The notes under the pieces were generated by a model. It worked only from the letters and a program-made list of their open reading frames with translations, searched no databases and was not told the DNA's origin. From assembly GCF_013401555.1 (NCBI RefSeq), contig NZ_CP058552.1, positions 3,906,001-3,970,000 of the forward strand: 64,000 bases of DNA, written 5' to 3'. Position 1 is the stretch's first letter; the number at the start of each line of letters is the position of its first letter. Positions 38,051 to 47,702 of this stretch are shown in pieces. A program made the translations under genes and the position numbers. Origin of the DNA: Paenibacillus sp. E222 (GTDB lineage: Bacteria; Bacillota; Bacilli; Paenibacillales; Paenibacillaceae).

Positions 38051-39823
38051 ATGGATGTTCTCAGGCAATTGCAGATCTTTTTCTGGGAGAAGCGCACGTA
38101 TTTATTTTTATCGATCTTATGCCTCGCCATAGCGACCGCGCTTGGGCTGGTGTATCCGAACCTGCTAAGGATACTGATTGATGACGTCATCACTCCGCGC
38201 AATTTTGAAGACGTTCCCAAACTTGCTTTAACGGTATTAGGTGTCGTTATTTTGAAAGCGGGAATGCAATTTTTACACGGTCTTTTTGGAGGGCGTCTCG
38301 GAAACTTCCTGGCTTACCGACTTCGTAACGCTTGTTACGAAAAGCTTCAATTTTTATCCTTCCGGTATTACGACACGGCCAAAACGGGAGACTTGATGTC
38401 CCGCCTCACGGGAGATCTCGAAGCGATCCGCAACTTTATCGGATTTGGCTTCGCTCAAATTCTCAACATGGTTCTGATGGTCGTATTCGGCGCAATCATG
38501 ATGATGACCATGAGTTGGAAGCTTACCTTGCTAACGCTCATATGTATTCCTCTGCTTGCCTTCGTTGCGCTGAGATTCGAATCACGAATTCACCCTGCGT
38601 TCCAAGAAATGCGGCTGGCACTCAGCTCTTTGACGACAGCAGTACAGGAGAATATTACAGGTGTACGTACTGTAAAGTCATTTGCACGTGAGCCTCACGA
38701 AGTGGAGAAGTTTTCCGTCCGCAACGAGCGTTACAAAACGAACCAGATTCATGCAGCAACCTTATGGAGTCAATATTTTCCGATCATGGAGATTCTCGCT
38801 TCGGTCAGCGTAGTTCTTCTGCTCCTCATTGGTGGAAACATGGTTATTCAGAAAACGTTAACACTCGGTGAACTCGTTGCCTTTTTCAGTTTGATCTGGT
38901 ACATAATCGGTCCAATGTGGAACCTTGGATTCCATATCAACAACTATACGCAATCCAAAGCATCGGGTGAACGGGTGTTGGAACTTTTGAATACGCCGGT
39001 AGATGTACAAGAGACAGAAGATCCAGTCATTGTAGAAGCAGATCAAGTCAAAGGGCATGTGACCTTCGAGTCCGTTACCTTTGCCTACGGCAATAAAATG
39101 CCGGCAGTGACTGATATTAACTTTGATGCCCCACCAGGCTCTGTCATAGGCTTCCTGGGAGGAACAGGCTCGGGTAAATCAACTATTATTCAGCTCCTGA
39201 TGCGTGCATACAACGTGAACTCGGGCACCATCAAGCTGGACGGCAAAAATATTAAGGATATTGGCATTCGCAGCCTGCGGAGTCAGATTGCTTCTGTGTT
39301 CCAGGAAACGTTCCTGTTCTCATCCAGCATTCGCAACAACATTTCATATGGACTCAAAAATGTAACAATGGACGAAATTATCCGTGCCGCTAAACTGGCG
39401 AAAGCCCATGATTTTATCATGGAATTCCCTGAAGGATACGATACGGTTGTAGGGGAGCGTGGAATGGGTTTGTCGGGAGGACAGAAACAGCGGATTGCAA
39501 TTGCAAGGGCTTTGCTCAAGAATCCGAAAATTCTCGTTCTGGACGATGCAACCAGTGCAGTCGACATGGAAACTGAACATGAAATTCAATCTGGATTCCA
39601 GGAAGTCATGCGTGGCAGAACGACGTTTATCATTGCGCATCGGATCTCTTCCCTGCGTCACGCAGATGAGATACTGGTGCTGGATGAAGGACGGGTCGTT
39701 CAACGTGGCACACACAAACGTCTTATTGAAGAGCCTGGGCCTTACCGGGACGTATATGAGATTCAATACGCAGATTATATTGCCCGCGGTAAGCGAGAGG
39801 CTGGGGAGCAGGTGAATTCATGA
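38051..39823 (+). CDS. ABC exporter half-transporter, degenerate-site subunit
   Basis: About 590 residues: six membrane helices (about 1-320) then an ATP-binding domain. Walker A is GGTGSGKST, signature LSGGQ and Walker B ILVLDDATSAVD. The usual catalytic Glu after Walker B is Asp, which marks the non-hydrolysing site of heterodimeric exporters such as BmrCD, YfiBC or TM287/288. It resembles the YfiB/BmrC type of multidrug exporters. I start at MDVLRQLQ because AGAGGAGGAGAG lies just before it; an upstream ATG (37958) gives a 31-residue extension that is unlike the family. It overlaps the next gene by four bases (ATGA). Confidence 0.92.
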   Translation: MDVLRQLQIFFWEKRTYLFLSILCLAIATALGLVYPNLLRILIDDVITPRNFEDVPKLALTVLGVVILKAGMQFLHGLFGGRLGNFLAYRLRNACYEKLQFLSFRYYDTAKTGDLMSRLTGDLEAIRNFIGFGFAQILNMVLMVVFGAIMMMTMSWKLTLLTLICIPLLAFVALRFESRIHPAFQEMRLALSSLTTAVQENITGVRTVKSFAREPHEVEKFSVRNERYKTNQIHAATLWSQYFPIMEILASVSVVLLLLIGGNMVIQKTLTLGELVAFFSLIWYIIGPMWNLGFHINNYTQSKASGERVLELLNTPVDVQETEDPVIVEADQVKGHVTFESVTFAYGNKMPAVTDINFDAPPGSVIGFLGGTGSGKSTIIQLLMRAYNVNSGTIKLDGKNIKDIGIRSLRSQIASVFQETFLFSSSIRNNISYGLKNVTMDEIIRAAKLAKAHDFIMEFPEGYDTVVGERGMGLSGGQKQRIAIARALLKNPKILVLDDATSAVDMETEHEIQSGFQEVMRGRTTFIIAHRISSLRHADEILVLDEGRVVQRGTHKRLIEEPGPYRDVYEIQYADYIARGKREAGEQVNS

Positions 39824-41670
39824 GTGCCGAAACGGTAGCCGACAGGCGCGAGGTCAAAGAGACCTCTGACAAGAAAATGAATGAACGTTTTGTATATCAG
39901 GACGACGAAATAATTGAAAAACCGTTTAACTGGCGTGAGTTCGGACGTTTGTTCTCGTACATGAAACCTTATGCAAGACAACTTTTGCCACTCATTATTC
40001 TAATGATGATTTTGGGTACCATTACGAAATTGTCCGTTCCATTTTTGATCAGTTTGGCGATTGATAAAGCGATTGCACCTGCAACGGGGTTGCCAAGCTT
40101 AACGATGCTTTATATTATTGCTGGTTCTGTGCTTGTGTTGTATCTGATTCAATGGGCGGCTAATACGTACCGAATCAAATTGACGAACGTTATCGGGCAA
40201 CGGGTCATTTACGATCTTCGCTCGGATCTGTTCAAACATATCCAGAAGCTGTCCTTTAACTTCTTTGACAAAAGACCTGCGGGCTCGGTGCTGGTGCGTG
40301 TCACCAATGATATCAACTCCCTGCAGGATTTGTTCACTAACGGTGCGGTCAACGTCATGATTGACTGTGTGCAGCTGCTCGGTATTATCGTCATTTTGCT
40401 GCTGATCAACTGGAAACTGGGCCTCGCGGTCATTATTACGGTTCCGCTCATGTTTATTATTTCGACCAAACTGCGTGTGCTGATCCGCCGGGCCTGGCAG
40501 GATGTACGCATGAAGAACTCCCGTATTAATTCCCACTTGAATGAATCCATTCAGGGGATTCGTGTGACTCAGGCGTATACGCAGGAAAAAGAAAACATGA
40601 AGTATTTTGACAACATGAATCTGTCGAGCAAAAAATCATGGGACAGAGCATCGGCCATGAACCAGGGCTTTGGTCCTCTGATTGAAATTACGGGCGGCTT
40701 TGGAACGTTAATCCTGTTCTGGTTTGGTGCTTATCTGATTCAAGAGGGGCAGCTGACAATCGGATTGCTTGTAGCCTTTGCCAACTATGTCGGCAACTTC
40801 TGGGACCCGATCAACCGTCTGGGACAGATGTACAATCAATTGCTCGTAGCCATGGCTTCCTCCGAACGGATCTTCGAGTTTATGGATGAAGAGCCGAGTA
40901 TTGCAGATAAACCTGGAGCCAAGCCGCTTGCTTCTATTAAAGGAGATATCGTATTCGACAATGTCGTGTTTGAATATGAGAAGGGCAGACAGGCGCTGAA
41001 GGGAATCAGTTTTGCTGCAGGTGCCGGACAATCGATTGCCCTTGTAGGTCATACGGGTTCAGGTAAAAGTACCATTATCAATCTGATCAGCCGGTTCTAT
41101 GACATCTCTGGCGGACGTCTCACCATTGATGGTCAGGATGTAAGGGATGTAACGGTTGAAAGTCTGCGCAGCCAGATCAGTATTGTGCTGCAGGATACGT
41201 TTATCTTCTCTGGCACCATTCGCGATAATATTCGTTTTGGACGACTGGATGCAACCGATGAAGAAGTGGAAGAAGCTGCGAAGGCTGTTAATGCCCATGA
41301 ATTTATTATGAAGCTGCCGGGTGGATATGATACGGAAGTTGAAGAACGCGGGAATGTATTATCCATGGGCCAAAGGCAATTGTTATCCTTTGCCCGTGCC
41401 TTGCTGGCTGACCCTCGAATCTTGATTTTGGATGAAGCGACTGCCAGCATCGACACCGAAACGGAGCTCAAAATTCAGGAGGCTTTGAAAGTGCTGCTGA
41501 AAGGAAGAACTTCCTTTATGGTGGCCCACCGTCTCTCCACGATCCGAAATGCGGATAACATTATCGTGCTGGATCATGGTGAAATCAAGGAAGAAGGAAA
41601 CCATGAGCAACTTATCCAGAAACAAGGAGTTTATAATGGGTTAATAGAAGCTCAATACAGATTTTTGTAA
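39820..41670 (+). CDS. ABC exporter half-transporter, catalytic-site subunit
   Basis: 616 residues, partner of the previous gene. A hydrophilic N-terminal extension (about 45 residues) precedes six membrane helices (about 45-345). The ATP domain has Walker A GHTGSGKST, Walker B ILILDEATASID with the catalytic Glu, and a non-canonical signature LSMGQRQ. Pairing this altered signature with the partner's Asp Walker B gives one degenerate and one active ATP site. The substrate is unknown; multidrug or lipid export is typical of the family. Translation starts within the stop of the first subunit. Confidence 0.93.
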   Translation: MSAETVADRREVKETSDKKMNERFVYQDDEIIEKPFNWREFGRLFSYMKPYARQLLPLIILMMILGTITKLSVPFLISLAIDKAIAPATGLPSLTMLYIIAGSVLVLYLIQWAANTYRIKLTNVIGQRVIYDLRSDLFKHIQKLSFNFFDKRPAGSVLVRVTNDINSLQDLFTNGAVNVMIDCVQLLGIIVILLLINWKLGLAVIITVPLMFIISTKLRVLIRRAWQDVRMKNSRINSHLNESIQGIRVTQAYTQEKENMKYFDNMNLSSKKSWDRASAMNQGFGPLIEITGGFGTLILFWFGAYLIQEGQLTIGLLVAFANYVGNFWDPINRLGQMYNQLLVAMASSERIFEFMDEEPSIADKPGAKPLASIKGDIVFDNVVFEYEKGRQALKGISFAAGAGQSIALVGHTGSGKSTIINLISRFYDISGGRLTIDGQDVRDVTVESLRSQISIVLQDTFIFSGTIRDNIRFGRLDATDEEVEEAAKAVNAHEFIMKLPGGYDTEVEERGNVLSMGQRQLLSFARALLADPRILILDEATASIDTETELKIQEALKVLLKGRTSFMVAHRLSTIRNADNIIVLDHGEIKEEGNHEQLIQKQGVYNGLIEAQYRFL

Positions 41671-41806
41671 AAATTGATCGAAAAAACACAAAAAATCTTG
41701 TAAAATTCACAAGAAAAATAGGGAGCACTCTTGCAATCTTTAACCAAAACCCCGAAAATAGAGAGATAGATATAGAAGATTTCTCTTTGGGAGGATTGGA
41801 AAGAAC

Positions 41807-42994
41807 ATGTGGGGTGCTCCATTTTCGGCTCAAGCCAAAAAAATGCTGCTACTGGGCAGCGGAGAATTGGGAAAAGAGGTCGTTATTGAGGCCCAGCGAC
41901 TGGGAGTAGAGACGATCGCTGTTGATCGCTACGAAAACGCACCTGCCATGCAGGTTGCACATCGGTCTTACTGCATCGACATGTTAAATGCCGAAGCTTT
42001 GAAGCAATTGATCCGAAAGGAACAACCTCATTACATCGTACCTGAGATTGAAGCAATCGCAACAGAAGCTTTACTCGAGCTTGAGGAAGAAGGATTTTGT
42101 GTCGTTCCTACGGCCCGTGCTGCTCGTTTGACGATGGATCGCGAAGGCATCCGCCGTCTGGCAGCCGAACAATTGAACCTTCCGACAGCGGCCTATCTTT
42201 TTGCGGACAACCTGGAACAACTTCAGGAAGCTGTTCGTGAATTGGGTACACCATGCGTCATCAAACCACTAATGAGTTCTTCCGGTAAAGGGCAGAGTGT
42301 ATGCCGCACACCGGATGACGTAGAGAATTGCTGGAACATTGCTCTTTCTGGAGCACGTGGCAAATCCGTACGTGTCATTGTGGAAAGCTTTGTGAAGTTT
42401 GACAGCGAAATTACGCTGCTCACGGTTAGATCTGTCTCAGGGACTGTATTTTGTCCTCCGATCGGTCATATTCAGAAAGATGGGGATTATGTCGAATCGT
42501 GGCAGCCTCACGCGATGACACCGGAGCAATGGGAGCAAGCTTGTCATATTGCCAAGTTGGTTACCGATGAACTCGGTGGTTATGGACTGTTCGGGGTTGA
42601 ATTATTCCTGACATCAGATGGAGTTGTGTTCAGCGAGGTATCGCCTCGTCCGCATGATACAGGTATGGTAACCATGGTCACGCAAGATAGTTCCGAGTTT
42701 GCGCTGCATGTGCGTGCAATTCTTGGTTTTCCGGTCACAGATGTACATTTACTGACACCGGGAGCTTCAGCAACGCTGAAGGCTAATGATGAAACATCTG
42801 ACTTTACTGTAGGCGGGATTGAAGAAGCACTGGCGCTTCCTCGTACTCAGGTTCGTGTATTTGGCAAACCTGAGACCAAAGTGGGACGCCGAATGGCCGT
42901 AGCGTTAAGTGCCGGCCAAGATGTGGAAGAAGCTCGTAAAACAGCGGTACAAGCCGCTAATATGCTGAAAGTGGAGGTAAATCATGTCCAATAA
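41807..42994 (+). CDS. purT: Formate-dependent phosphoribosylglycinamide formyltransferase
   Basis: ATP-grasp enzyme that makes formyl-GAR from GAR, formate and ATP in purine synthesis, without folate. 395 residues. N-terminal [23 protein letters not shown]-grasp loop [12 protein letters not shown] and the metal-site block [29 protein letters not shown] are typical of PurT. A GGGAGG lies thirteen bases before the ATG, a rather long spacing. It overlaps the following GNAT gene. I see no purine riboswitch; the 136 bases upstream hold only a TCTTGT/ACAAGA hairpin. Confidence 0.95.
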   Translation: MWGAPFSAQAKKMLLLGSGELGKEVVIEAQRLGVETIAVDRYENAPAMQVAHRSYCIDMLNAEALKQLIRKEQPHYIVPEIEAIATEALLELEEEGFCVVPTARAARLTMDREGIRRLAAEQLNLPTAAYLFADNLEQLQEAVRELGTPCVIKPLMSSSGKGQSVCRTPDDVENCWNIALSGARGKSVRVIVESFVKFDSEITLLTVRSVSGTVFCPPIGHIQKDGDYVESWQPHAMTPEQWEQACHIAKLVTDELGGYGLFGVELFLTSDGVVFSEVSPRPHDTGMVTMVTQDSSEFALHVRAILGFPVTDVHLLTPGASATLKANDETSDFTVGGIEEALALPRTQVRVFGKPETKVGRRMAVALSAGQDVEEARKTAVQAANMLKVEVNHVQ

Positions 42995-43442
42995 TGTTGA
43001 GGCCCCTGTACTGATGATCCGAGAGTGTGAACTGCGAGATGCTGAAGCGGTAACGGGACTGATGCGAGAGGTTAGCTATCCGACAACAGCCAATGTCATG
43101 AAAGAGCGCATTGAATGCTTGGAAAGCAATCCAAACGCATGCATGCTTGTTGCCGAAGTGGATGAACAGATTATTGGTGTGATTGGCTTGCAATGTGTGC
43201 AAAGTCATGCCTATCCGGAACCTGCCGCCCAAATTACGTCCTTGATTGTAGGGCAAGAACATCGTGGGGGCGGAATTGGCCGTCGTCTGATGGCTCGTGC
43301 TGAGGATTGGGGCAGACAGCAAGGTGGGAAACAATTGTTTGTCACCGGAGCGAACCGTGAAGTGACTTCAACAACCTATTCTTTCTACGAGCATATTGGT
43401 TTCCAGAAGAGAGGCTATCGTTTCAGTAAAGTCCTTCTATAG
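42984..43442 (+). CDS. GNAT-family N-acetyltransferase
   Basis: 152 residues. The acetyl-CoA loop is in [19 protein letters not shown], preceded by the strand QITSLIVG; the C-terminal [20 protein letters not shown] is the usual final block. The substrate cannot be told from sequence. The start lies eleven bases inside the end of purT with a GGAGG site, so it is co-expressed with purT. A link to purine metabolism is possible but not shown. Confidence 0.9.
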   Translation: MSNNVEAPVLMIRECELRDAEAVTGLMREVSYPTTANVMKERIECLESNPNACMLVAEVDEQIIGVIGLQCVQSHAYPEPAAQITSLIVGQEHRGGGIGRRLMARAEDWGRQQGGKQLFVTGANREVTSTTYSFYEHIGFQKRGYRFSKVLL

Positions 43443-43508
43443 AAAAAGAGTTTTATTATATCGCGATCTTCACGTTTTTGGTGTGGTGAATGATAAATAG
43501 AAGCTAAG

Positions 43509-43550
43509 TGGCATTCGGCGAGCATTTCTTGTCCGGATGCCATTTTTTTA
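43509..43550 (+). terminator. Terminator after purT-GNAT
   Basis: TGGCATTCGG and CCGGATGCCA arms, then seven T. Confidence 0.85.
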
Positions 43551-43705
43551 TGCCGTATTTTAAGGTTGATGGTTGCGATTTTGGCTGATATACCAGCGTT
43601 TTAAGAGCAAGTTGCAGGATATGGTGCAATGTACTATAAACCGTCCAAACCCCTTTGAAACAGGTTGAAAAATGACAAAAAAGTTACTTTTCCATAATTT
43701 ATGGG

Positions 43706-43734
43706 TTCACAATCTACTATTCAATTGATATACT
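43706..43734 (+). promoter_or_regulatory. Probable promoter of the CAP-domain gene
   Basis: TTCACA (43706-43711), 17-base spacer, TATACT (43729-43734), about 50 bases before the gene. The stretch 43551-43705 shows nothing else I can name. Confidence 0.6.
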
Positions 43735-43785
43735 CCAAGAGTATTAATTACAAAGTTGTCATAACTAATATTTCTAAGGAGATGA

Positions 43786-44565
43786 ATGAATTTGAAGAAG
43801 AAATGGATGAAAACCGTCGTAACCAGCAGTCTGACAGCCGTACTCGCCGTAGGGGTTATGCTCCCTGCTTCCGCTTCAGCTGCAGATGCATCATATAAAA
43901 CAACTACTAAAACTACAACGTATAAAATTACGAGTGCGGAAAGCTTAAAAGCGTACATTGAACAATGGCTGAAAGATAATGGTTACACTGTATCCACTGG
44001 CGAAGGGCAAACAACAGTAGAGAAGCCTGCAGCACAGCCTGATCAAACTACGAAGCCAGCTCAACCGACAACACCAGCAAAACCAACTCAAGAAGAGAAA
44101 CCGGCAACTACACCAGCCAAAGATCCTTCAAATAGTGGAACTGGAACTGGAACAACTACAGGCAACACAGGCAACAGTGGCAGCGAGAGCACACAATCGG
44201 ATTTTGCAGTTCAAGTCGTAAAACTTGTGAATGCTGAGCGTGCCAAAGCTGGCCTGAGCGCATTGGCTTCCGATGCTCTGTTGGACAAAGTGGCTGTAGC
44301 CAAAGTTAAAGATATGAGCAACAACAATTATTTTGATCACCAATCACCGACTTATGGTTCTCCGTTTGACATGATGAAACAATTCGGAGTAACTTACAGC
44401 TATGCTGGCGAGAATATCGCAAAAGGGCAAAAAACACCTCAAGAGGTTGTTACTGCCTGGATGAATAGCGAAGGTCACCGTGCGAATATCCTGAACAAAA
44501 ACTTCACAAAAATCGGTGTTGGATACTATAACGGATATTGGGCTCAAGAATTTATCGGCAAATAA
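43786..44565 (+). CDS. Secreted CAP/SCP-domain protein (YkwD-like)
   Basis: 259 residues. Signal peptide (to about ASASA-A, residue 32), a short folded-looking region with SAESLKAYIEQWLKDNGYTV, a Pro/Thr/Lys-rich then Gly/Thr/Ser-rich linker (about 80-140), and a C-terminal CAP domain (about 142-259). CAP motifs are LVNAERAKAGLSAL, NNYFDHQSP, YAGENIAKG, WMNSEGHRANIL and the final GYWAQEFIG. The CAP histidines and glutamate are conserved. The family is secreted and of uncertain biochemical role in bacteria. Start could be ATG 43786 or TTG 43792, the latter better spaced from AAGGAG. Confidence 0.9.
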   Translation: MNLKKKWMKTVVTSSLTAVLAVGVMLPASASAADASYKTTTKTTTYKITSAESLKAYIEQWLKDNGYTVSTGEGQTTVEKPAAQPDQTTKPAQPTTPAKPTQEEKPATTPAKDPSNSGTGTGTTTGNTGNSGSESTQSDFAVQVVKLVNAERAKAGLSALASDALLDKVAVAKVKDMSNNNYFDHQSPTYGSPFDMMKQFGVTYSYAGENIAKGQKTPQEVVTAWMNSEGHRANILNKNFTKIGVGYYNGYWAQEFIGK

Positions 44566-44608
44566 TTAATCTTATTGAAGAAAATTCTGATTTTAGTTCA
44601 AAAAAAGG

Positions 44609-44653
44609 TTATGTCATCACAGCTTGAAGCTGTGTGTGACATAGCTTTTTTTT
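44609..44653 (+). terminator. Terminator after the CAP-domain gene
   Basis: TATGTCA...CACAGCTT and AAGCTGTG...TGACATA arms, then eight T. Confidence 0.92.
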
Positions 44654-44811
44654 GTAGAAGCATATTTAATATTGAATTCTACTTATATAGCGGCAAAATT
44701 TGCAAATTAACGACAGAACATTTATGTTATTTAGAAAAAGCGTCATCTTAATGTAAAATCATTTTAAATTTTAAGTACCCGGCCAGGTGTACATGAGCGG
44801 AGATGTGATGA

Positions 44812-45678
44812 ATGAAAAAAAGAAATCTTGATTCAGCGCCATGGATCTGGAGAACCATTAGTACAGTATCCATATTAACAACATTACTGCTGTTATTTGG
44901 ATTTGGATACGCCATTAAAGACGTTATTTTTCCTGAGGGAGATGCCCAATTAGGTACAGGACAGCAAACAACGTCACCTGCCAAGGAAAACGGACAATCA
45001 AAGCCTGCGGTGAATGATGGCAAAATTCGAATGGCTGTGATTGGTGATTCCCTGGCAAGAGGTACAGGGGATGACGAAGGGCTTGGATTTGTAAGACGGG
45101 CAGGTAATTTGCTCAAAGATCAGGGATATGATGTGCAGGTGCTGAACAATATGGGTGTGAATGGTTTGAGAACAGACGCATTGTTGAACAAGTTAGATGA
45201 ACAGGGCGTACGTTATGTCTTACAGCAATCCAACTTTATACTGTTGTCGATCGGAGCCAATGATCTGTTCCAGGGTGGACAGGTTCTCCAGGGAGAAGAC
45301 GCGCCAACGGCAGAAACACTTGCTGCGGCGTTACCGGAGACGTCGAAGCGTTTGCAGGAGATTTTGAAGAAAGTGAAAGAAATTAACCCTGATGCACAGA
45401 TTGCCTACATAGGGCTATACAATCCGTTTGGGGATGTGAAAGAACTCAAAGAGCCAGGAAATGCGGTTGTAGCTGCATGGAACGATGCTGCAATGAAGGT
45501 TCTGAACAACGAGGACAAGATGACACTTGTGCCTACATTTGATCTGTTTGAAAATCACCTGGGACAGTATTTGTCGTCAGATCATTTTCATCCCAATGGA
45601 GAAGGCTACGAGCAGATTGCGGTTCGGATTGCACAGGAATATCAGGCAGGGACTCCAGCAGAAGGGAGCGGAAAATAA
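44812..45678 (+). CDS. SGNH/GDSL-type esterase, membrane-anchored
   Basis: 288 residues. An N-terminal membrane segment (about 13-35: TISTVSILTTLLLLFGFGYAI) anchors an extracellular SGNH hydrolase domain. The four blocks are visible: AVIGDSLARG (Ser), NMGVNGLRTD (Gly), SIGANDLF (Asn) and SSDHFHPNGEGY (Asp-His). It resembles B. subtilis LipC (YcsK) and related spore or envelope lipases. It ends one base before the next start codon, so it is co-translated with the ABC genes that follow. Confidence 0.92.
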   Translation: MKKRNLDSAPWIWRTISTVSILTTLLLLFGFGYAIKDVIFPEGDAQLGTGQQTTSPAKENGQSKPAVNDGKIRMAVIGDSLARGTGDDEGLGFVRRAGNLLKDQGYDVQVLNNMGVNGLRTDALLNKLDEQGVRYVLQQSNFILLSIGANDLFQGGQVLQGEDAPTAETLAAALPETSKRLQEILKKVKEINPDAQIAYIGLYNPFGDVKELKEPGNAVVAAWNDAAMKVLNNEDKMTLVPTFDLFENHLGQYLSSDHFHPNGEGYEQIAVRIAQEYQAGTPAEGSGK

Positions 45679-46644
45679 ATGGCACAAGAACAGACTGATT
45701 CCGTATTGTCCGTGCATCATCTGAAGAAAAAGATTGGACGCAAATGGATCATTAAGGATGTCACTTTTGATGTTAAACCAGGTGAAATTTTCGGTTTTCT
45801 GGGGCCCAATGGTGCCGGGAAAACAACTACCATCCGGATGTTAGTCGATCTGATTAAACCGACAGAAGGCAAAATTCAAGTCTGCGGATATGATGTCAAT
45901 CGTGATCCTGAACGGGCCTTGAAATACGTCGGTTCCATTGTTGAAAACCCGGAAGTGTACACGTATTTGACCGGATGGGAGAATCTTGAGCATTTTGCCC
46001 GTATGCAGCCCGGTGTAGATAATGACCGTATTCAGGAAGTTGTGGATATTGTACGTCTCGATCAGCGGATTCATGATAAAGTAAGAACCTACTCTCTGGG
46101 GATGCGTCAACGACTTGGCATTGCACAGGCATTGCTTGGTCGCCCACGGCTGCTGATTCTGGATGAGCCAACGAACGGACTTGATCCCAAAGGGATTAAG
46201 GAACTTCGTGTCTTTATCAAACAGCTTGCAAGCGAAGGCATGGCAGTATTCGTCAGTAGTCATTTGCTCAGCGAGATCCAGCTTCTTTGTGACAGGGTGG
46301 CAATTATCAGTGCCGGGCGCGTGCTTGCAGTTGGCGGCGTCAATGAACTGATTGAAGACCATTCCAAATTGGCAATATGGCATGTTACTCCGTTGGAGGA
46401 AGGTAAAAAAATGCTGTTGAATGCAGGTGTTTCCCTGGTGGATCGGCCTGCGGATGTTATGGACGATACCATTGTTGCAGGGCTTGGTCTGAATGCGGTC
46501 GTTGCTGAAATGCATGAAGATCGGATTCCCGCCTTAGTCCAGCAAATGGTGCAAGCCGGAATTCAGGTTGAAGGAGTGCAGCGGATTCAGCCTACGCTGG
46601 AACAGCTATTCTTAAAAATGACAGAAGGTGAATCCATTGAGTAA
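45679..46644 (+). CDS. ABC transporter ATP-binding protein (ABC-2 type)
   Basis: 321 residues. Walker A LGPNGAGKTTT, signature YSLGMRQRLGIAQALL, Walker B LLILDEPTNGLDPKG, and a C-terminal extension (about 220-321) as in BcrA-type drug or lipid exporters. It pairs with the membrane protein that follows, whose start lies inside this gene's end. The substrate is unknown. Sharing a transcript with the membrane esterase suggests envelope or antibiotic-related work, which is inference. Confidence 0.93.
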   Translation: MAQEQTDSVLSVHHLKKKIGRKWIIKDVTFDVKPGEIFGFLGPNGAGKTTTIRMLVDLIKPTEGKIQVCGYDVNRDPERALKYVGSIVENPEVYTYLTGWENLEHFARMQPGVDNDRIQEVVDIVRLDQRIHDKVRTYSLGMRQRLGIAQALLGRPRLLILDEPTNGLDPKGIKELRVFIKQLASEGMAVFVSSHLLSEIQLLCDRVAIISAGRVLAVGGVNELIEDHSKLAIWHVTPLEEGKKMLLNAGVSLVDRPADVMDDTIVAGLGLNAVVAEMHEDRIPALVQQMVQAGIQVEGVQRIQPTLEQLFLKMTEGESIE

Positions 46645-47626
46645 CATCATGCCGCTGATCCGAAACGAAACGATCAAGATGGTAAAGAAAAAACGTCTTT
46701 ATATTATTTTTATCGTGCTCGCGGTCCTGGTTCCGATGTTTACGTATGCCCAGATGAAATCTGCGGAAAATAATCGTGACAAGTTTGGCGGCGACTGGCG
46801 GCTTGAACTGCAACAAGCCATTACGGATAATCAGAACTCGCTTGGCAGTGACCGGGTACCTGAAGAGTACAAAAAGTACAGGACTGTGTACATCCAGCAA
46901 ATGCAATACTATCTGGAGAATGACATCAATCCGAAGGAGCCTGGTGGTGTAACTTTTACGCGGGAATTCATGAATAACGCAGTTGGATTGTTTATCCCAC
47001 TGCTCATTATGGCGATTGCTTCGGATCTGGTATCTGGTGAGCGCACCACAGGTACGATTAAAATGCTTCTGACCCGTCCCGTCAAACGTTGGAAAGTGTT
47101 GCTGAGTAAGCTCATCACGTTGATTATGTTCGTGTCGATTATTGTGGTGTCAGCGTACGTTATCTGTTATGTCATCTCGGGAGCGGTATTCGGATATAAA
47201 GGTTTCGGTATGCCGATCTTTACCGGATTCAAGGTTGTGGGTACAGATGTCGATATGTCAGCAGTCCATGCTGTGGACCAGTGGTTGTATATGCTAATGC
47301 AGGCAGGGCTGATCTGGTTTGTCAGTATCATTGTGGCGATGCTTGCCTTCATGGTCTCTGTATTAGTGCGAAGTACAGCAGCAAGTATTGTCATCATGAT
47401 GGCAGCACTCATAGCAGGAACTATTCTCACCAGTATGGCGGCATCCTGGCAGTCAGCCAAATATTTGTTTATGGTTAACCTCGAACTTCCGAATTATTTG
47501 TCTGGCGGATTGCCACCAATCGAAGGGATGAATTTAGGTTTTTCCCTTATTGTGCTTAGTGTTTGGGGCATTGCTTCACTCTTTGTGTCATTCATTGTCT
47601 TTACGAAACGGGATATCTTGAATTAA
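46637..47626 (+). CDS. ABC-2 type transporter permease
   Basis: About 329 residues with six predicted helices: one N-terminal (about 18-38), a large extracellular loop (about 40-110), then five more, with FIPLLIMAIASDLVSGERTTGTIKMLLTRPVKRW as the typical ABC-2 coupling region. I start at TTG 46637, eight bases after AGAAGG; GTG 46628 lies on that site and ATG 46649 is also possible. It works with the preceding ATPase. Confidence 0.9.
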   Translation: MSNIMPLIRNETIKMVKKKRLYIIFIVLAVLVPMFTYAQMKSAENNRDKFGGDWRLELQQAITDNQNSLGSDRVPEEYKKYRTVYIQQMQYYLENDINPKEPGGVTFTREFMNNAVGLFIPLLIMAIASDLVSGERTTGTIKMLLTRPVKRWKVLLSKLITLIMFVSIIVVSAYVICYVISGAVFGYKGFGMPIFTGFKVVGTDVDMSAVHAVDQWLYMLMQAGLIWFVSIIVAMLAFMVSVLVRSTAASIVIMMAALIAGTILTSMAASWQSAKYLFMVNLELPNYLSGGLPPIEGMNLGFSLIVLSVWGIASLFVSFIVFTKRDILN

Positions 47627-47702
47627 AATGGACAAGGATAAGAAAACATCTGTTTGCATTTCAGGCATTTTTTTAGTTGCAAGTTAAGAAGGGGGAGCAT
47701 GA

